A stretch of DNA of 64,000 nt, from contig NZ_JACIFV010000008.1 in NCBI RefSeq assembly GCF_014197535.1, forward strand, positions 62,001-126,000, given 5' to 3'. The translations under genes were made by a program, and so were the position numbers. Below, in pieces: positions 26,946-36,141 of this stretch (its first letter is position 1; the number at the start of each line of letters is the position of its first letter). Source of the DNA: Rhizobium aethiopicum (lineage in GTDB: Bacteria; Pseudomonadota; Alphaproteobacteria; Rhizobiales; Rhizobiaceae). The notes below the pieces were generated by a model. That model ran no database searches, was not told the DNA's origin, and saw only the letters and a program-made list of their open reading frames with translations.

Positions 26946-28205
26946 TCAGTTGCCGCCGACCTTGGCCTTGATGTCCTCGTCGATGCGGGCATAGGCGTCG
27001 TCGAGCTTCATTTCGCCGGCGATCACCTGGCTGATGCGGGCAACGATGGCGCTGTAATAGGCGTCCGACCACTTCCAGCCCGGCAGCTTCATCGCCGGAG
27101 CGGCTGTCTGGCCGGCCGATTCGACGAAGGCCTTCAGCGCCGCCTTCACATGCGGATTATCGGTCTTGAAGTCCACCTGGCCGGCGGCTACGCCCTTATG
27201 CGCCGGAATGAACAGGCTGCGCTCGGCAAATTCCTTCTGCACGTCGGCGCTTGCCAGGTAGTCCATCACCTTGGCGACGTCCTTCGGGTTCTTGGTGTAT
27301 TTGACGGCGACGAGACCGGCGCCACCCTGCATGCCGGTGCAGGCCACCGTGCCGCAGGGGCTCCCGGCCATGATCCAGTCGAAACTGTCGCCGATCTTCT
27401 GCGCGAAGCCCGAAACCTGCCAGCTGCCGGAATAATAATAGGCAAGACCGCCATTGATGAAGTCTTCGGCGGCAGCGCGATAGGTACTGCCGGCGGCGCT
27501 TACCCAGACGTCCTTGTTGACGGTGCCGTCCTCGTTCCATTTGACGAAGCGGCTGAGGAATTCCTTGGCGCCCTGATCGATCGGCGCCGGCTTGCCGTCG
27601 GCGGCGATATAGTTGGCGCCATAGGAGATATTGGGGCCGGAGACGCGGTGGCCCGAGCGGTCGATCGCCATGGCGAAGACCTTCTGGCTGTCGGCGACCT
27701 TCCTGGCCGCCGCTGCCCAATCGTCCCAGGTGGCTTTCGGGCCGGGAATTTCGACGCCGGCTTGCTCGAACAGCGTCTTGTTGACGAAGCCGCCGGTGAG
27801 CGTCAGCTGCGTCATGAAGCCGGTGATGGCGTTCGAGCCGTCGGGACGCATCCAATCGGCCTGGGCGCCGAAATTCTCGTCCCAATATTTCGCATCGGCG
27901 AGAAGCGGGCGGAGATCGAGCCAGTGCTGCGCTTGCGCCTTCAGATTGGTGACGCGGGCGATATCGGGCCCCTTCCCGGCTTCCAGCTGCACCGGCAGCT
28001 GTTCCTTGACGACGTCATAGGAGACTTCATCGAGGATGACGTTGACATCGGGATTGGCCTTGGAGAAACGCGCCAGCAGATCCTTGATCACCTCGCCTTC
28101 GCCGCCGTCGGAATACCACATGATGCGCACGTCGCCGGCGTGGGCGGCGACGGAACTCAAGAGAACCGCAGCAAAAGCCGCGCCGATCGATTTCATTCTG
28201 GTCAT
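26946..28205 (-). CDS. CUT1 sugar ABC transporter substrate-binding protein
   Basis: 419-residue family 1 extracellular binding protein. The signal peptide is MTRMKSIGAAFAAVLLSSVA, with cleavage after AHA (near residue 24). The mature start DVRIMWYSDGGEGEVIKDLL and the motif FSKANPDVNVILDEVSYDVV are typical. A pair of cysteines occurs in the SPCGTVACTGMQGG segment. The upstream ATG at 28238 is rejected because the signal peptide begins at MTRMKS. It lies 67 bases after the 839-residue gene, suggesting that the importer takes up a product released or recognised by that protein. Confidence 0.9.
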   Translation of the reverse strand: MTRMKSIGAAFAAVLLSSVAAHAGDVRIMWYSDGGEGEVIKDLLARFSKANPDVNVILDEVSYDVVKEQLPVQLEAGKGPDIARVTNLKAQAQHWLDLRPLLADAKYWDENFGAQADWMRPDGSNAITGFMTQLTLTGGFVNKTLFEQAGVEIPGPKATWDDWAAAARKVADSQKVFAMAIDRSGHRVSGPNISYGANYIAADGKPAPIDQGAKEFLSRFVKWNEDGTVNKDVWVSAAGSTYRAAAEDFINGGLAYYYSGSWQVSGFAQKIGDSFDWIMAGSPCGTVACTGMQGGAGLVAVKYTKNPKDVAKVMDYLASADVQKEFAERSLFIPAHKGVAAGQVDFKTDNPHVKAALKAFVESAGQTAAPAMKLPGWKWSDAYYSAIVARISQVIAGEMKLDDAYARIDEDIKAKVGGN

Positions 28206-28272
28206 AGTCTCCTCCTCTTGACCGATGAACTTCTGCATCCGGCCAGGTCCTCCACCTGTCCGGACATATCAT

Positions 28273-30792
28273 TTAAGAGGCAGCGCGCCGCTGCTGCCTG
28301 CCCGCTATCTCAAGATGTACCGCGTCTCCCCGTACTGACCAGTCCGACGGCTTGAGAATACGGCCTTCGGCGCGCACGGTACCGTCCTCTTCGAAGACGA
28401 CCTGACCATAGTCTGGGTCGTCGATGATCAAGGCGCCCTCATTGACGCGGCGGGCGGCAAGCGTGGCGAAACGCGCCCGCATGCCGTCGAGGCCGTCCTC
28501 TCGCCCGAGATCGGAGAGGCGGACGATCCAGCGGCCGTTGCGGCCGGCCAGGCGCAGCTCGACATCCGTCGTCGGGCCGTGTTTCACCGGTTCGAGCGGT
28601 CCGCTACCGATCAGCATCGCCAGACCGTTGCCGGAACGGGCAAGCGCCAGATTGCTGCCGACCGCCGTCTCGTCGAAGGCTTCGAGCGGAAACCAGGCAT
28701 GGGTGAAATCCGGCTGGCCCTCGTGGATGTCGAAATCGAGAATGGCGAGGTCACGATATTGATGGACGCGCGGCAGCGTTCCGCAGCCGCCCCAGAAACT
28801 GGGCCGGCCGTAGCCGAACTGGATGGTTTCGCCGGGATGGTTGATCCAGATCTGCGCTTCCGGCCGCTCGCCCAAACGCAGATGCAGCACCGTCTCCTGA
28901 TAACCCCAGGCGCCGGGGCGATAATGGGCGATGGTGCCGAGCGCGGTATCGCGGGTCTTATAGTGGTAGAGGGCGGCAAAACGGTTCTCGCCCTGGGAAA
29001 AGGTCCATTCCTGCGCGTCGTCGGTGTCATGCGCCGCGATCGTCGCCAGCGCTTCCGGGAAACGCAGCCCGTGATCGCGGATGCAGACGGCAAGCTGCGG
29101 CAGCGCATGGACGCGCCGGCCGTACCAGCCGCGGCCCCAGAGCAGCCGGGCGATGGCCGACAACTCGACCGAGCGGCCGGGGCGCAGCGTGTGTTCGTAG
29201 GAGCGGCCCTGGCTGCCGGTCAGCATGCCGTGATGGGCCGAGCGGGCGACAATTTCCATCAGGCGGACGATGCTGGCATTGGCGCGGTTGCGGATAGCTT
29301 CATCCGGGGCGCAGGCAGCAAGCGCCGTCAGCCCTTTGAGGTCGATCGGGAAATAGGGAACAGAATTCCATTCGGCCATTTCCCAGCGCTCGAAATGATC
29401 GAGCCAGGCGCGGACCCGCTCTTCGCCGACCCTCATCTGCTCGGCGCCGGTGCGGCCGGAACGGACGAAGACGGCATCGGGGAACAGCCTTCCGCCGAGA
29501 TAGGCGGCGGTGTGGAAGAGCAGCGCGTGATTTTCCGAAAAATACCACTGAACGTCATTGCCGGGCTCGTCCATCCAGTAGCGATAGCTGAGAACGGCGC
29601 GCTCGATTCTCTGCCGCAGATCCTGCGACAGCAGATTGCTCCAGCGCGTATAGGCAAACAGCAGCGGCACCAGCACGAAATCGGCGCAGTCGTGACAATC
29701 CTCGATAACAGGCAGCATCGCCGAAATCATCGCCTCGGTGTCCTCGCCGCCCTGCCCCAAAGCCAAGCGCGCGAAGGCGCAAACGGTATCGGGCTCGGAA
29801 TGGGCGGCGACCTCGGCAAGCGCCTCTGCGACGCGAGCCTCGAGCGCGGCGGGCGCTAGCCCCTGGCGCTGGGGATGGCAGATCTCGACGCCGAGCGTGC
29901 GGCCGAGCGAAAGTTTGCCTGTTTTGAACGTGATGCGGAAATGGCGGAAATCGGCGGGCATATCAGCCGAGGGGCCGAGTTCCAGCTTCGTCGCCCCCGC
30001 TTCCAGCGCGAATTCATAATCGAAGCGCTCGACCGACATGAAGTCGCCTTCGATCTCGACATGACAGCTCAGCGCCACCGGCAGCGGCGCGGGAAACAGG
30101 ATCGTCACGTTTTCGCCGAGATAGGCGGTGCGATCGAAGCGCATGCCTTCGAGGATTGCCTCCAGCCCGTCCGCCTCACTGGCGGCGATCGGAACAGGCA
30201 CCGATGTTTCGACCTCCGGCCCTTCGAAATAATCCAGCTGGAAATAGAAGCGGGCGTCGCGTTCGGCGAGATCGTCGAAATAAACGCGGATCTCGTTGAG
30301 ACCCTTGGAAAGCTCGACCTCGAAAATCTGCTGGGCTTCCAGATTGCGCTGGTAAGGCGCCATGAAGCCCTGCTCGGCCTCATTGACGAAGAGGACGGCG
30401 CCACCGCAGGTCGTCAGGCGCAGCGTGGCTGGTCCCGCCGACTGCGCATCGAGGAAGGTGCGCGCCCAGCAGCCGATGCGCGTCGGACGAAACCAGAAGC
30501 CGGAGAGATCGACGCGCGGCGATGAAAAGGGAAGCCACCAGCGGACGGCCTCGAATTCGGTCGCCGGCTGCGGTCTTCGGCCGGAAAAGGATGCCTTGAA
30601 TTCGGTGCGGCAGGGATATTCATGCGGGATGAAATTCTTCGTCTTAGTGACGAAGAAAAACGGATCCATCTTGCCTTCCATCGACCGATCGGCGACGTCG
30701 TAGCGCGCCTGCGAGAGATGGCCGAGCTGCCAGTAGACGATCGGGCCTTGTTTCGCGGTCTTGCGGCGGAGATAAGACTCTTCGGCGGCCAT
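28273..30792 (-). CDS. Large putative carbohydrate-active protein (alpha/alpha-toroid type), 839 aa
   Basis: Not assigned to a named family with confidence. Residues ~80-300 look like two beta-sandwich domains (LSGFWFRPTRIGCWARTFLD, GGAVLFVNEAEQG, LSKGLNEIRVYFDDLAERDA). Residues ~315-600 are helical, with WYFSENHALLFHTAAYLGG (416-434), EWNSVPYFPID (474-484) and SQGRSYEHT (527-535), a layout seen in (alpha/alpha) toroid polysaccharide lyases and hydrolases. The C-terminal ~240 residues are again beta-rich. There is no signal peptide, so it should be cytoplasmic. It heads the CUT1 operon and is divergent from a LacI regulator, which fits breakdown of an imported oligosaccharide. Candidate catalytic residues are His422, Glu474, Tyr480, Tyr532 and His534. 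Confidence 0.72.
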   Translation of the reverse strand: MAAEESYLRRKTAKQGPIVYWQLGHLSQARYDVADRSMEGKMDPFFFVTKTKNFIPHEYPCRTEFKASFSGRRPQPATEFEAVRWWLPFSSPRVDLSGFWFRPTRIGCWARTFLDAQSAGPATLRLTTCGGAVLFVNEAEQGFMAPYQRNLEAQQIFEVELSKGLNEIRVYFDDLAERDARFYFQLDYFEGPEVETSVPVPIAASEADGLEAILEGMRFDRTAYLGENVTILFPAPLPVALSCHVEIEGDFMSVERFDYEFALEAGATKLELGPSADMPADFRHFRITFKTGKLSLGRTLGVEICHPQRQGLAPAALEARVAEALAEVAAHSEPDTVCAFARLALGQGGEDTEAMISAMLPVIEDCHDCADFVLVPLLFAYTRWSNLLSQDLRQRIERAVLSYRYWMDEPGNDVQWYFSENHALLFHTAAYLGGRLFPDAVFVRSGRTGAEQMRVGEERVRAWLDHFERWEMAEWNSVPYFPIDLKGLTALAACAPDEAIRNRANASIVRLMEIVARSAHHGMLTGSQGRSYEHTLRPGRSVELSAIARLLWGRGWYGRRVHALPQLAVCIRDHGLRFPEALATIAAHDTDDAQEWTFSQGENRFAALYHYKTRDTALGTIAHYRPGAWGYQETVLHLRLGERPEAQIWINHPGETIQFGYGRPSFWGGCGTLPRVHQYRDLAILDFDIHEGQPDFTHAWFPLEAFDETAVGSNLALARSGNGLAMLIGSGPLEPVKHGPTTDVELRLAGRNGRWIVRLSDLGREDGLDGMRARFATLAARRVNEGALIIDDPDYGQVVFEEDGTVRAEGRILKPSDWSVRGDAVHLEIAGRQQRRAAS

Positions 30793-30923
30793 GCTTCAGC
30801 CCGCTTGAGCTTTAACACGCCGGGCAAAATGCCGACGCATGGACTTGCCGTCAAACCGCATCTTCAAAGCCTCCCTGCTCTGCCGCCTGTCGCTGACACC
30901 TCAATTGTGCATAGCCATTCCAT

Positions 30924-30931
30924 TTGCGCAA
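30924..30931. promoter_or_regulatory. Candidate LacI operator core
   Basis: Perfect 8-base palindrome TTGCGCAA with the central CG that LacI-family proteins prefer. It lies in the 183-base divergent gap between the 839-residue gene and lacI. A second looser half, TTGTGCA, lies 13 bases to its left. The role is inferred from position. Confidence 0.4.
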
Positions 30932-30975
30932 TCTGAAAGATTTTTGCATACTTCACGAGGGAGCGAGGAGATGTG

Positions 30976-32040
30976 ATGACCGCGGAGCAGAAAAAGGGCA
31001 GGCGCACGCGCCTCGACGACATCGCCGCCCGATGCGGCGTATCGATCAGCACGGTGTCGCGCGCGCTCGCCGGCGAAAAGGGCGTCAGGCCCGAGATCCG
31101 CAAGCTGGTGTTGGAAACGGCAAGCGCTGTCAGCTACGCGCTGCCGGCGAGTGTCGCCGGCAAGAAGGTCATGCTCGTCGCCTCCGGCGCGGCAATGATC
31201 GACTATGTCCGCAACCAGTTCACGCTCCACGTGCTCGAAGGATTGAACGCGCGCGCGTCTGCCCTTGGCATCGAGCTCGCCATGCGCCCGGTCGCCGACA
31301 AGGCCGATGAAGCCCGCGTTGTCGCCGAGATGCGCAATGATGCGGGCTTCGGCGGCATGCTGATCCTGACGGTTGACGAAGAGGATATGCTGGCGGCCGC
31401 CTCCGATCTCGGAAAGCCCGTCGTGCTCGTCAACAGCGACGATCCCTATATGCGGCTCTCGAGTGTGACGCCCTGCAACCGCTCGGCCGCCTTCATTGCC
31501 GCCGAGCGGCTGATCAAGGCCGGGCATCAACGTATCCTGTTCATGCTGCGGCCGGGACGGCGGACGATCGAGCGGCGCCTGGAGGGCTGGCGCGACGCGC
31601 TGCAGCATCATGGGCTGACGGCCGATGCCGACCTGGTGCTCGAGGTTGATGACTGGTTGCCGGAACTCGGCGCCGAGGCGATCACCCGTCTCGTCGGCGA
31701 CAAGGGTCTTTGCTTCACCGCCGTTCTGACGGCGGGCGACAGTCTCGCCAACGGCGCCGTGCGCGGATTGCAGGCGATGGGTTATGCCGTGCCGCAGGAT
31801 GTCTCCGTCATGGGCATAGACGACCTGCCGCAATCGGCCTTTCTCAATCCGCCGCTGTCGACGGTGCACATCCCGATGCGCGAACTCGGCGCCACCGCGC
31901 TCGACCTCTTGCGCGACATGATGCTCGGCCTTGCCTTGCCGCGCCGCCGTGTCGAGCTTGCATGCCATGTCGTCGAAAGAGGCAGCGTCGCAGCCGTCCG
32001 CCATCCGGTTGCCGCGGATCACATTAAGCCAATCACATGA
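30976..32040 (+). CDS. LacI-family transcriptional regulator
   Basis: 354-residue repressor. The N-terminal helix-turn-helix is RLDDIAARCGVSISTVSRAL (residues 12-31) with hinge helix LPASVAGKKV, then a periplasmic-binding-like effector domain that includes MLILTVDEEDML and DVSVMGIDDLPQSAFLNPPL. GAGCGAGGAG precedes the ATG at 30976; a GTG three bases earlier is less likely. It is divergent from the carbohydrate operon at 30792-23753 and very probably controls it in response to a sugar. Confidence 0.9.
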   Translation: MTAEQKKGRRTRLDDIAARCGVSISTVSRALAGEKGVRPEIRKLVLETASAVSYALPASVAGKKVMLVASGAAMIDYVRNQFTLHVLEGLNARASALGIELAMRPVADKADEARVVAEMRNDAGFGGMLILTVDEEDMLAAASDLGKPVVLVNSDDPYMRLSSVTPCNRSAAFIAAERLIKAGHQRILFMLRPGRRTIERRLEGWRDALQHHGLTADADLVLEVDDWLPELGAEAITRLVGDKGLCFTAVLTAGDSLANGAVRGLQAMGYAVPQDVSVMGIDDLPQSAFLNPPLSTVHIPMRELGATALDLLRDMMLGLALPRRRVELACHVVERGSVAAVRHPVAADHIKPIT

Positions 32041-32053
32041 GGTTAGGCCGGTC

Positions 32054-32584
32054 ATGAAATTTCTGGCGATATCCGGAAGCGCCCGCAGAGCCTCGACCAA
32101 TACGGCCATGCTATATGCCCTCCAGTCGGCTGCCGGGCCGGCGCATACGCTCTCGGTCTATGATCGTGTTGGCGAGCTCCCGGTCTTCTCGCCCGATCTC
32201 GAAAGTCCCGAGCCTCCTTCCGAAGTGGCGGCTCTTGCAAAGGCGATCGCGGACGCGGATGGACTGATCCTGGCGAGTCCCGAATATATCAGGTCAATCC
32301 CCGGCGGGCTGAAGAACGCCATCGACTGGCTCGTCTCCCGCAACGAAGTGATCGGCAAACCGATCGTGCTTGCGCACGCGTCGCATCGCGGCGATGACAT
32401 GCTGCAGCAGCTTCGCACCGTTCTCGCCACGCTGAGCGAGCGCTTCAACGAGCAGCTCTTTCTTCGCCTCCATCTGATGAAGCTTTCCCCGGAAGAAATT
32501 GCCGAGCATGTTTCCGCGCCCCGGCATCAGGAGGAGATGCGCCATTTCCTCGAGGCTTTCGCACGCTATTGCAGCCCAGCCTGA
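32054..32584 (+). CDS. NADPH-dependent FMN reductase family protein
   Basis: 176-residue flavodoxin-fold protein. The FMN phosphate loop is ISGSARRASTNTAML (residues ~6-20) and the isoalloxazine-side motif is ASPEYIRSIPGGLKNAIDWL (near 75-94), both standard for the FMN_red family (ChrR, azoreductase-like). It starts 13 bases after lacI on the same strand, so it is probably cotranscribed, but a link to sugar metabolism is not obvious. The ATG at 32054 fits the family start; the frame upstream overlaps lacI. Confidence 0.87.
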   Translation: MKFLAISGSARRASTNTAMLYALQSAAGPAHTLSVYDRVGELPVFSPDLESPEPPSEVAALAKAIADADGLILASPEYIRSIPGGLKNAIDWLVSRNEVIGKPIVLAHASHRGDDMLQQLRTVLATLSERFNEQLFLRLHLMKLSPEEIAEHVSAPRHQEEMRHFLEAFARYCSPA

Positions 32585-32606
32585 GGCTCGGCTGCGCAAC
32601 GACCCG

Positions 32607-33350
32607 TCAAGCCTCCATGAAGCTCGCCTCGAACAGCTCCTGCGCATAGGCATCATGCGTCGTGCCGGCCTGCAGATCCGCCTTTGTGAGTTCGTCGACG
32701 AAGCCGCCGTTTTTCATAATCAGCACCCGGTCGCACATATGGGCGATGACCGCGAGATCGTGACTGACGAGCAGATAGGTCAGCCCCTTCTCCTCACGCT
32801 GATCGGCAAGCAGGTTGAGGATTTCGGCCTGGACGGAAACGTCGAGCGCCGATGTCGGCTCATCGAGCAGCAGGATCGGCGGCGACAGGATCAGCGCCCG
32901 GGCGATCGCCACGCGCTGCCGCTGGCCGCCGGAAAGCTCGTGCGGGAAACGGTTGGCGAAGCTTGCCGGCAGGCCCACCTGGATCAACGCCCTTTCGACC
33001 TTCGACCAGATGTCGTAATGGCGCATGGCGCGCAACGGTTCGGCAAGCGCGGTGCCGATGCGGTGGCGCGGATGCAGGGATCCGTAAGGATCCTGAAACA
33101 CCATCTGGGCTGAGGTCAGTTCCTCGCGGGAGCGCTTCTTGCCGATCGGCTTGCCGCGAAGCTCGATCTGACCGGTCCAACCGGCCTCCATGCCGGCGAG
33201 GCAGCGCAGCACCGTCGATTTGCCGCAGCCGGATTCGCCGACAATGCCAAGCGTCTCGCCCTGGCCCACCTGAAAACTGATGCCCTTGACGACATGGTTG
33301 CTTGATTTGCCCGAGGTGAAGACAACATCGAGGTCACGGACATTGATCAT
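32607..33350 (-). CDS. Peptide/nickel-type ABC transporter ATPase (DppF-like)
   Basis: 247-residue ATPase with Walker A GESGCGKST (residues 38-46), signature [14 protein letters not shown] and Walker [36 protein letters not shown] is the DppF/OppF Q-loop stretch. The C-terminal zinc/iron-like tail of longer OppF proteins is shortened. It is the last gene of a five-gene operon and its ATG overlaps the DppD-like stop by 4 bases. Confidence 0.92.
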   Translation of the reverse strand: MINVRDLDVVFTSGKSSNHVVKGISFQVGQGETLGIVGESGCGKSTVLRCLAGMEAGWTGQIELRGKPIGKKRSREELTSAQMVFQDPYGSLHPRHRIGTALAEPLRAMRHYDIWSKVERALIQVGLPASFANRFPHELSGGQRQRVAIARALILSPPILLLDEPTSALDVSVQAEILNLLADQREEKGLTYLLVSHDLAVIAHMCDRVLIMKNGGFVDELTKADLQAGTTHDAYAQELFEASFMEA

Positions 33351-34192
33351 TGCGCCGCCTCCAGATCGAGTTTCGCCCTATCGAGAACGGCAAGCCGGCG
33401 AACCGGGTTTTTCGGATCGGGCAGCGCTGCTATCAGACCGCGCGTATAGGGATGACGGGCCTCTTCGAGACTGGTCAGGGTTTCGATGATCCGTCCGGCA
33501 TACATGACGATGATACGCTCGCAGAAGGCCGCCACCATGCGGATGTCGTGGCTGATCAGCAGCAGGCCCGAATTGTTTTCACGCACCAACTCATCGAGCA
33601 GCAGCAGCACGTCCTTGCGAACGCTGACATCGAGCGCCGAGGTCGGTTCGTCGGCGACGACGAGCTTCGGCCGCGCCAGCAGCATCATGGCGATCATCAC
33701 GCGCTGGCCCATGCCGCCCGAGATCTGGTGGGGATAAAGCGCCATGACCCGCTCGGGATCGGTGATGCGCACCCGCTCCAGCATGGCTCGCGCCGCATCC
33801 TGCGCCGGCTTGCCGCGCAGGCCGAGATGAAGGCGGGCGGCCTCGGCGATCTGCTTGCCGATCGATAGCACCGGATTCAAGGAATAGCGCGGATCCTGCA
33901 TGATCAGCGCGATGTCCTTGCCGCGCAGCGCGCCCATCTGCCGCTCGCTTTTTGCCAACAGCGGATCGCCGCCGAGATCCAGACGTTCGGCGGTGACGAC
34001 CGCGGCCGGCGGTAAAAGGCGCATGATCGCCCGCCCCGTCGTCGATTTGCCAGAACCGGATTCTCCGACGATCCCGACCCGTTCGCGGCCGACATCGAAA
34101 CTGACATTAGAAACGGCGGGCACGGCCCCTCGCCCGAAACGGACGCTCAACTCCTTGACCGAAAGAACGGGCTGCAAATCACGATCTTGCAT
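33347..34192 (-). CDS. Peptide/nickel-type ABC transporter ATPase (DppD-like)
   Basis: 281-residue ATPase: Walker A GESGSGKST (residues 43-51), IALIMQDPRYSLNPVLSIGK Q-loop, signature ISGGMGQRVMIAMML and Walker [19 protein letters not shown]. In the signature the usual Leu-Ser is Ile-Ser and the second Gln region is MGQ, within family range. The frame is open to 34243, but the ATG ending at 34192 (MQDRDLQPVL) fits the fold and overlaps the permease stop by 14 bases. Confidence 0.9.
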   Translation of the reverse strand: MQDRDLQPVLSVKELSVRFGRGAVPAVSNVSFDVGRERVGIVGESGSGKSTTGRAIMRLLPPAAVVTAERLDLGGDPLLAKSERQMGALRGKDIALIMQDPRYSLNPVLSIGKQIAEAARLHLGLRGKPAQDAARAMLERVRITDPERVMALYPHQISGGMGQRVMIAMMLLARPKLVVADEPTSALDVSVRKDVLLLLDELVRENNSGLLLISHDIRMVAAFCERIIVMYAGRIIETLTSLEEARHPYTRGLIAALPDPKNPVRRLAVLDRAKLDLEAAQ

Positions 34193-35096
34193 GGCGGGGA
34201 TCCAGAATGTCACGCAGAGCATCTCCGGCGATGTTGAAGGCAAGGCTGGTCAGCAGGATGGCGACACCGGGCATGACGGCGACCCACCAATAATCGAGCA
34301 TGAATTTGCGGCCGTTGGAAATCATCGCGCCCCATTCCGGTGCCGGCGGCTGGGCGCCAAGGCCGAGAAAGCCGAGCGAGGCCGCCGTCAGGATGATGCC
34401 CGCCATGTTGAGCGTCAGGCGCACGATGACCGACGGAATGCACATGGGGGCGATATAGAGGAGCAGGATGCGGATCGGCGAAGCCCCGTAAAGGCGGGCG
34501 GCGACCACGTAATCGGCGTTTCTGACGACAAGCGCCTCCGCGCGCGCCAGCCGGGCGATCGGTGGCCAGGCGGTGAGTGAGATCGCGATGATGGCTGTGG
34601 TCAGGCCGGCGCCGAGTGCTGCCGCAAAGGCGAGCGCCAGGATCAGCGACGGGAAGGACAGAACGATATCGGTGGCGCGCATCAAGAGCGCATCGGTGCG
34701 CCCGCCGAAGAAGCCGGCGACGACGCCGATCAACAGGCCGATCGGCCCGACGATGAGGGAGATCGACAGCACGGTCTGAATGGTGATGCGCGTGCCGAAG
34801 ATGAGGCGGCTCAGAATGTCGCGGCCGAACTCGTCGGTGCCGGCCGGATGCGCCAGGCTCGGCGGCTGCAGGGCGTCGCCAAGCGATTGGATGACCGGGT
34901 CATAAGGCGCCAATAACGGCGCGAAGATCGCGATCAGGCAAAGCAGGCCGAGGATGACGAAGCCGGCAAGGCCGAGCGGCTCGGCAGCCAGCTTGCGGCC
35001 GGCACGGGCAAACGACGCCGCCATACGGCTCGGCACGCTCGGCGGACGAATCCGGATCTCGCTGCGGATAACGTTGCTCATCGGGCTGGGGCTCAT
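34179..35096 (-). CDS. Peptide/nickel-type ABC transporter permease (DppC-like)
   Basis: 305-residue inner-membrane permease. The N-terminal cytoplasmic segment is followed by LAGFVILGLLCLIAIFAPLL and the DppC hallmark SLAHPAGTDEFGRDILSRLI. The EAA-like loop is EALVVRNADYVVAARLYGAS. I use the ATG ending at 35096; a GTG one codon earlier is possible. Its start overlaps the stop of the DppB-like gene. Confidence 0.9.
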   Translation of the reverse strand: MSPSPMSNVIRSEIRIRPPSVPSRMAASFARAGRKLAAEPLGLAGFVILGLLCLIAIFAPLLAPYDPVIQSLGDALQPPSLAHPAGTDEFGRDILSRLIFGTRITIQTVLSISLIVGPIGLLIGVVAGFFGGRTDALLMRATDIVLSFPSLILALAFAAALGAGLTTAIIAISLTAWPPIARLARAEALVVRNADYVVAARLYGASPIRILLLYIAPMCIPSVIVRLTLNMAGIILTAASLGFLGLGAQPPAPEWGAMISNGRKFMLDYWWVAVMPGVAILLTSLAFNIAGDALRDILDPRHARS

Positions 35097-36121
35097 CACG
35101 CCGCCTCCCGCATGCGCGGATCAAATATGGCGTAGGCGACGTCGGCGAGGAAGTTCAACAGCATGAAAATGAATCCCACAATGATGGTGCCGGCCACGAT
35201 GGCGTTCATGTCGCCGATCATCAGCGCATTCGTCATGTATTGGCCGATGCCCGGCCAGGAAAAGACGATCTCGGTCACGACGGCGCCTTCGAGCAATCCG
35301 CCATAGGAAATGGCGAGGATGGTGATCAGCTGCACGGCGATGTTCGGCAGGACATGGCGCCAGATCGTGCCGAAGGGGCTCACACCCTTGGCGCGGGCCG
35401 CAATGACGTAATCCTGGCTCAACTGCTCGAGCGTGAAGCTGCGAGTCATGCGGGTAATGTAGGCCATCGCGGCATAAGCGAGGATGATGGCCGGAAGGAT
35501 TATGTGGCCGAGCGCATTCCAGAAGATTTCCGTCTCGCCCTGCAGGAGGCTATCGACCAGCAGCAGCCCGGTCTGCGGCGTGACCAGACCTTCGTAAAAC
35601 ACATCGATCCTGCCTGGCCCGCCGACCCAGTTCAGGCCGGCATAGAAGATGACGAGGCCGACGATGCCGAACCAGAACACCGGGATCGAATGACCGACGA
35701 GGGCGACCACGCGGGCGACCTTGTCGATCAGGCTGTCGCGAAACAGCGCCGCGACCAGGCCGAGCGGGACGCCGACGAAGGTCGAGATGATCACCGCCAG
35801 CGTCGCAAGTTCGAACGTGGCCGGAAAGGCCTGAGCGAGGTCCGAGGAGACAGGATTGCCGGTGAGCACGGCCGTGCCGAAATCACCATGGGCGAGCCCG
35901 TTCAGATAGAGGAAGAACTGCTGATAGATCGGCAGATCGAGCCCCAGACGCGTCCGCATCGCCGCATAGGCGGCGGGATCGGCGAGTTCGCCGACGATCG
36001 CGCCCACGGGATCCGTGGGCAGGACGCGGCCGATCACGAAGGTCACACAGAGGAGGATGAACAGGCTGACGAGCAGATGCGCCAGGCGTCGGCCAAATTC
36101 GGCTACAGAGAGTTCCTTCAT
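35096..36121 (-). CDS. Peptide/nickel-type ABC transporter permease (DppB-like)
   Basis: 341-residue inner-membrane permease. The opening LLVSLFILLCVTFVIGRVLP and the periplasmic LGLDLPIYQQFFLYLNGLAHGDFG are DppB/OppB hallmarks. The EAA loop is SQDYVIAARAKGVSPFGTIW followed by RHVLPN. It lies 20 bases after the binding-protein gene and is coupled to the DppC-like permease. Confidence 0.91.
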   Translation of the reverse strand: MKELSVAEFGRRLAHLLVSLFILLCVTFVIGRVLPTDPVGAIVGELADPAAYAAMRTRLGLDLPIYQQFFLYLNGLAHGDFGTAVLTGNPVSSDLAQAFPATFELATLAVIISTFVGVPLGLVAALFRDSLIDKVARVVALVGHSIPVFWFGIVGLVIFYAGLNWVGGPGRIDVFYEGLVTPQTGLLLVDSLLQGETEIFWNALGHIILPAIILAYAAMAYITRMTRSFTLEQLSQDYVIAARAKGVSPFGTIWRHVLPNIAVQLITILAISYGGLLEGAVVTEIVFSWPGIGQYMTNALMIGDMNAIVAGTIIVGFIFMLLNFLADVAYAIFDPRMREAA

Positions 36122-36141
36122 GATCGGCTGCCTCGGGAGTA

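Noticed and set aside
30901-32109. 402-codon open frame on the minus strand
   Set aside because: Antisense to lacI, whose helix-turn-helix and effector domain are clear.
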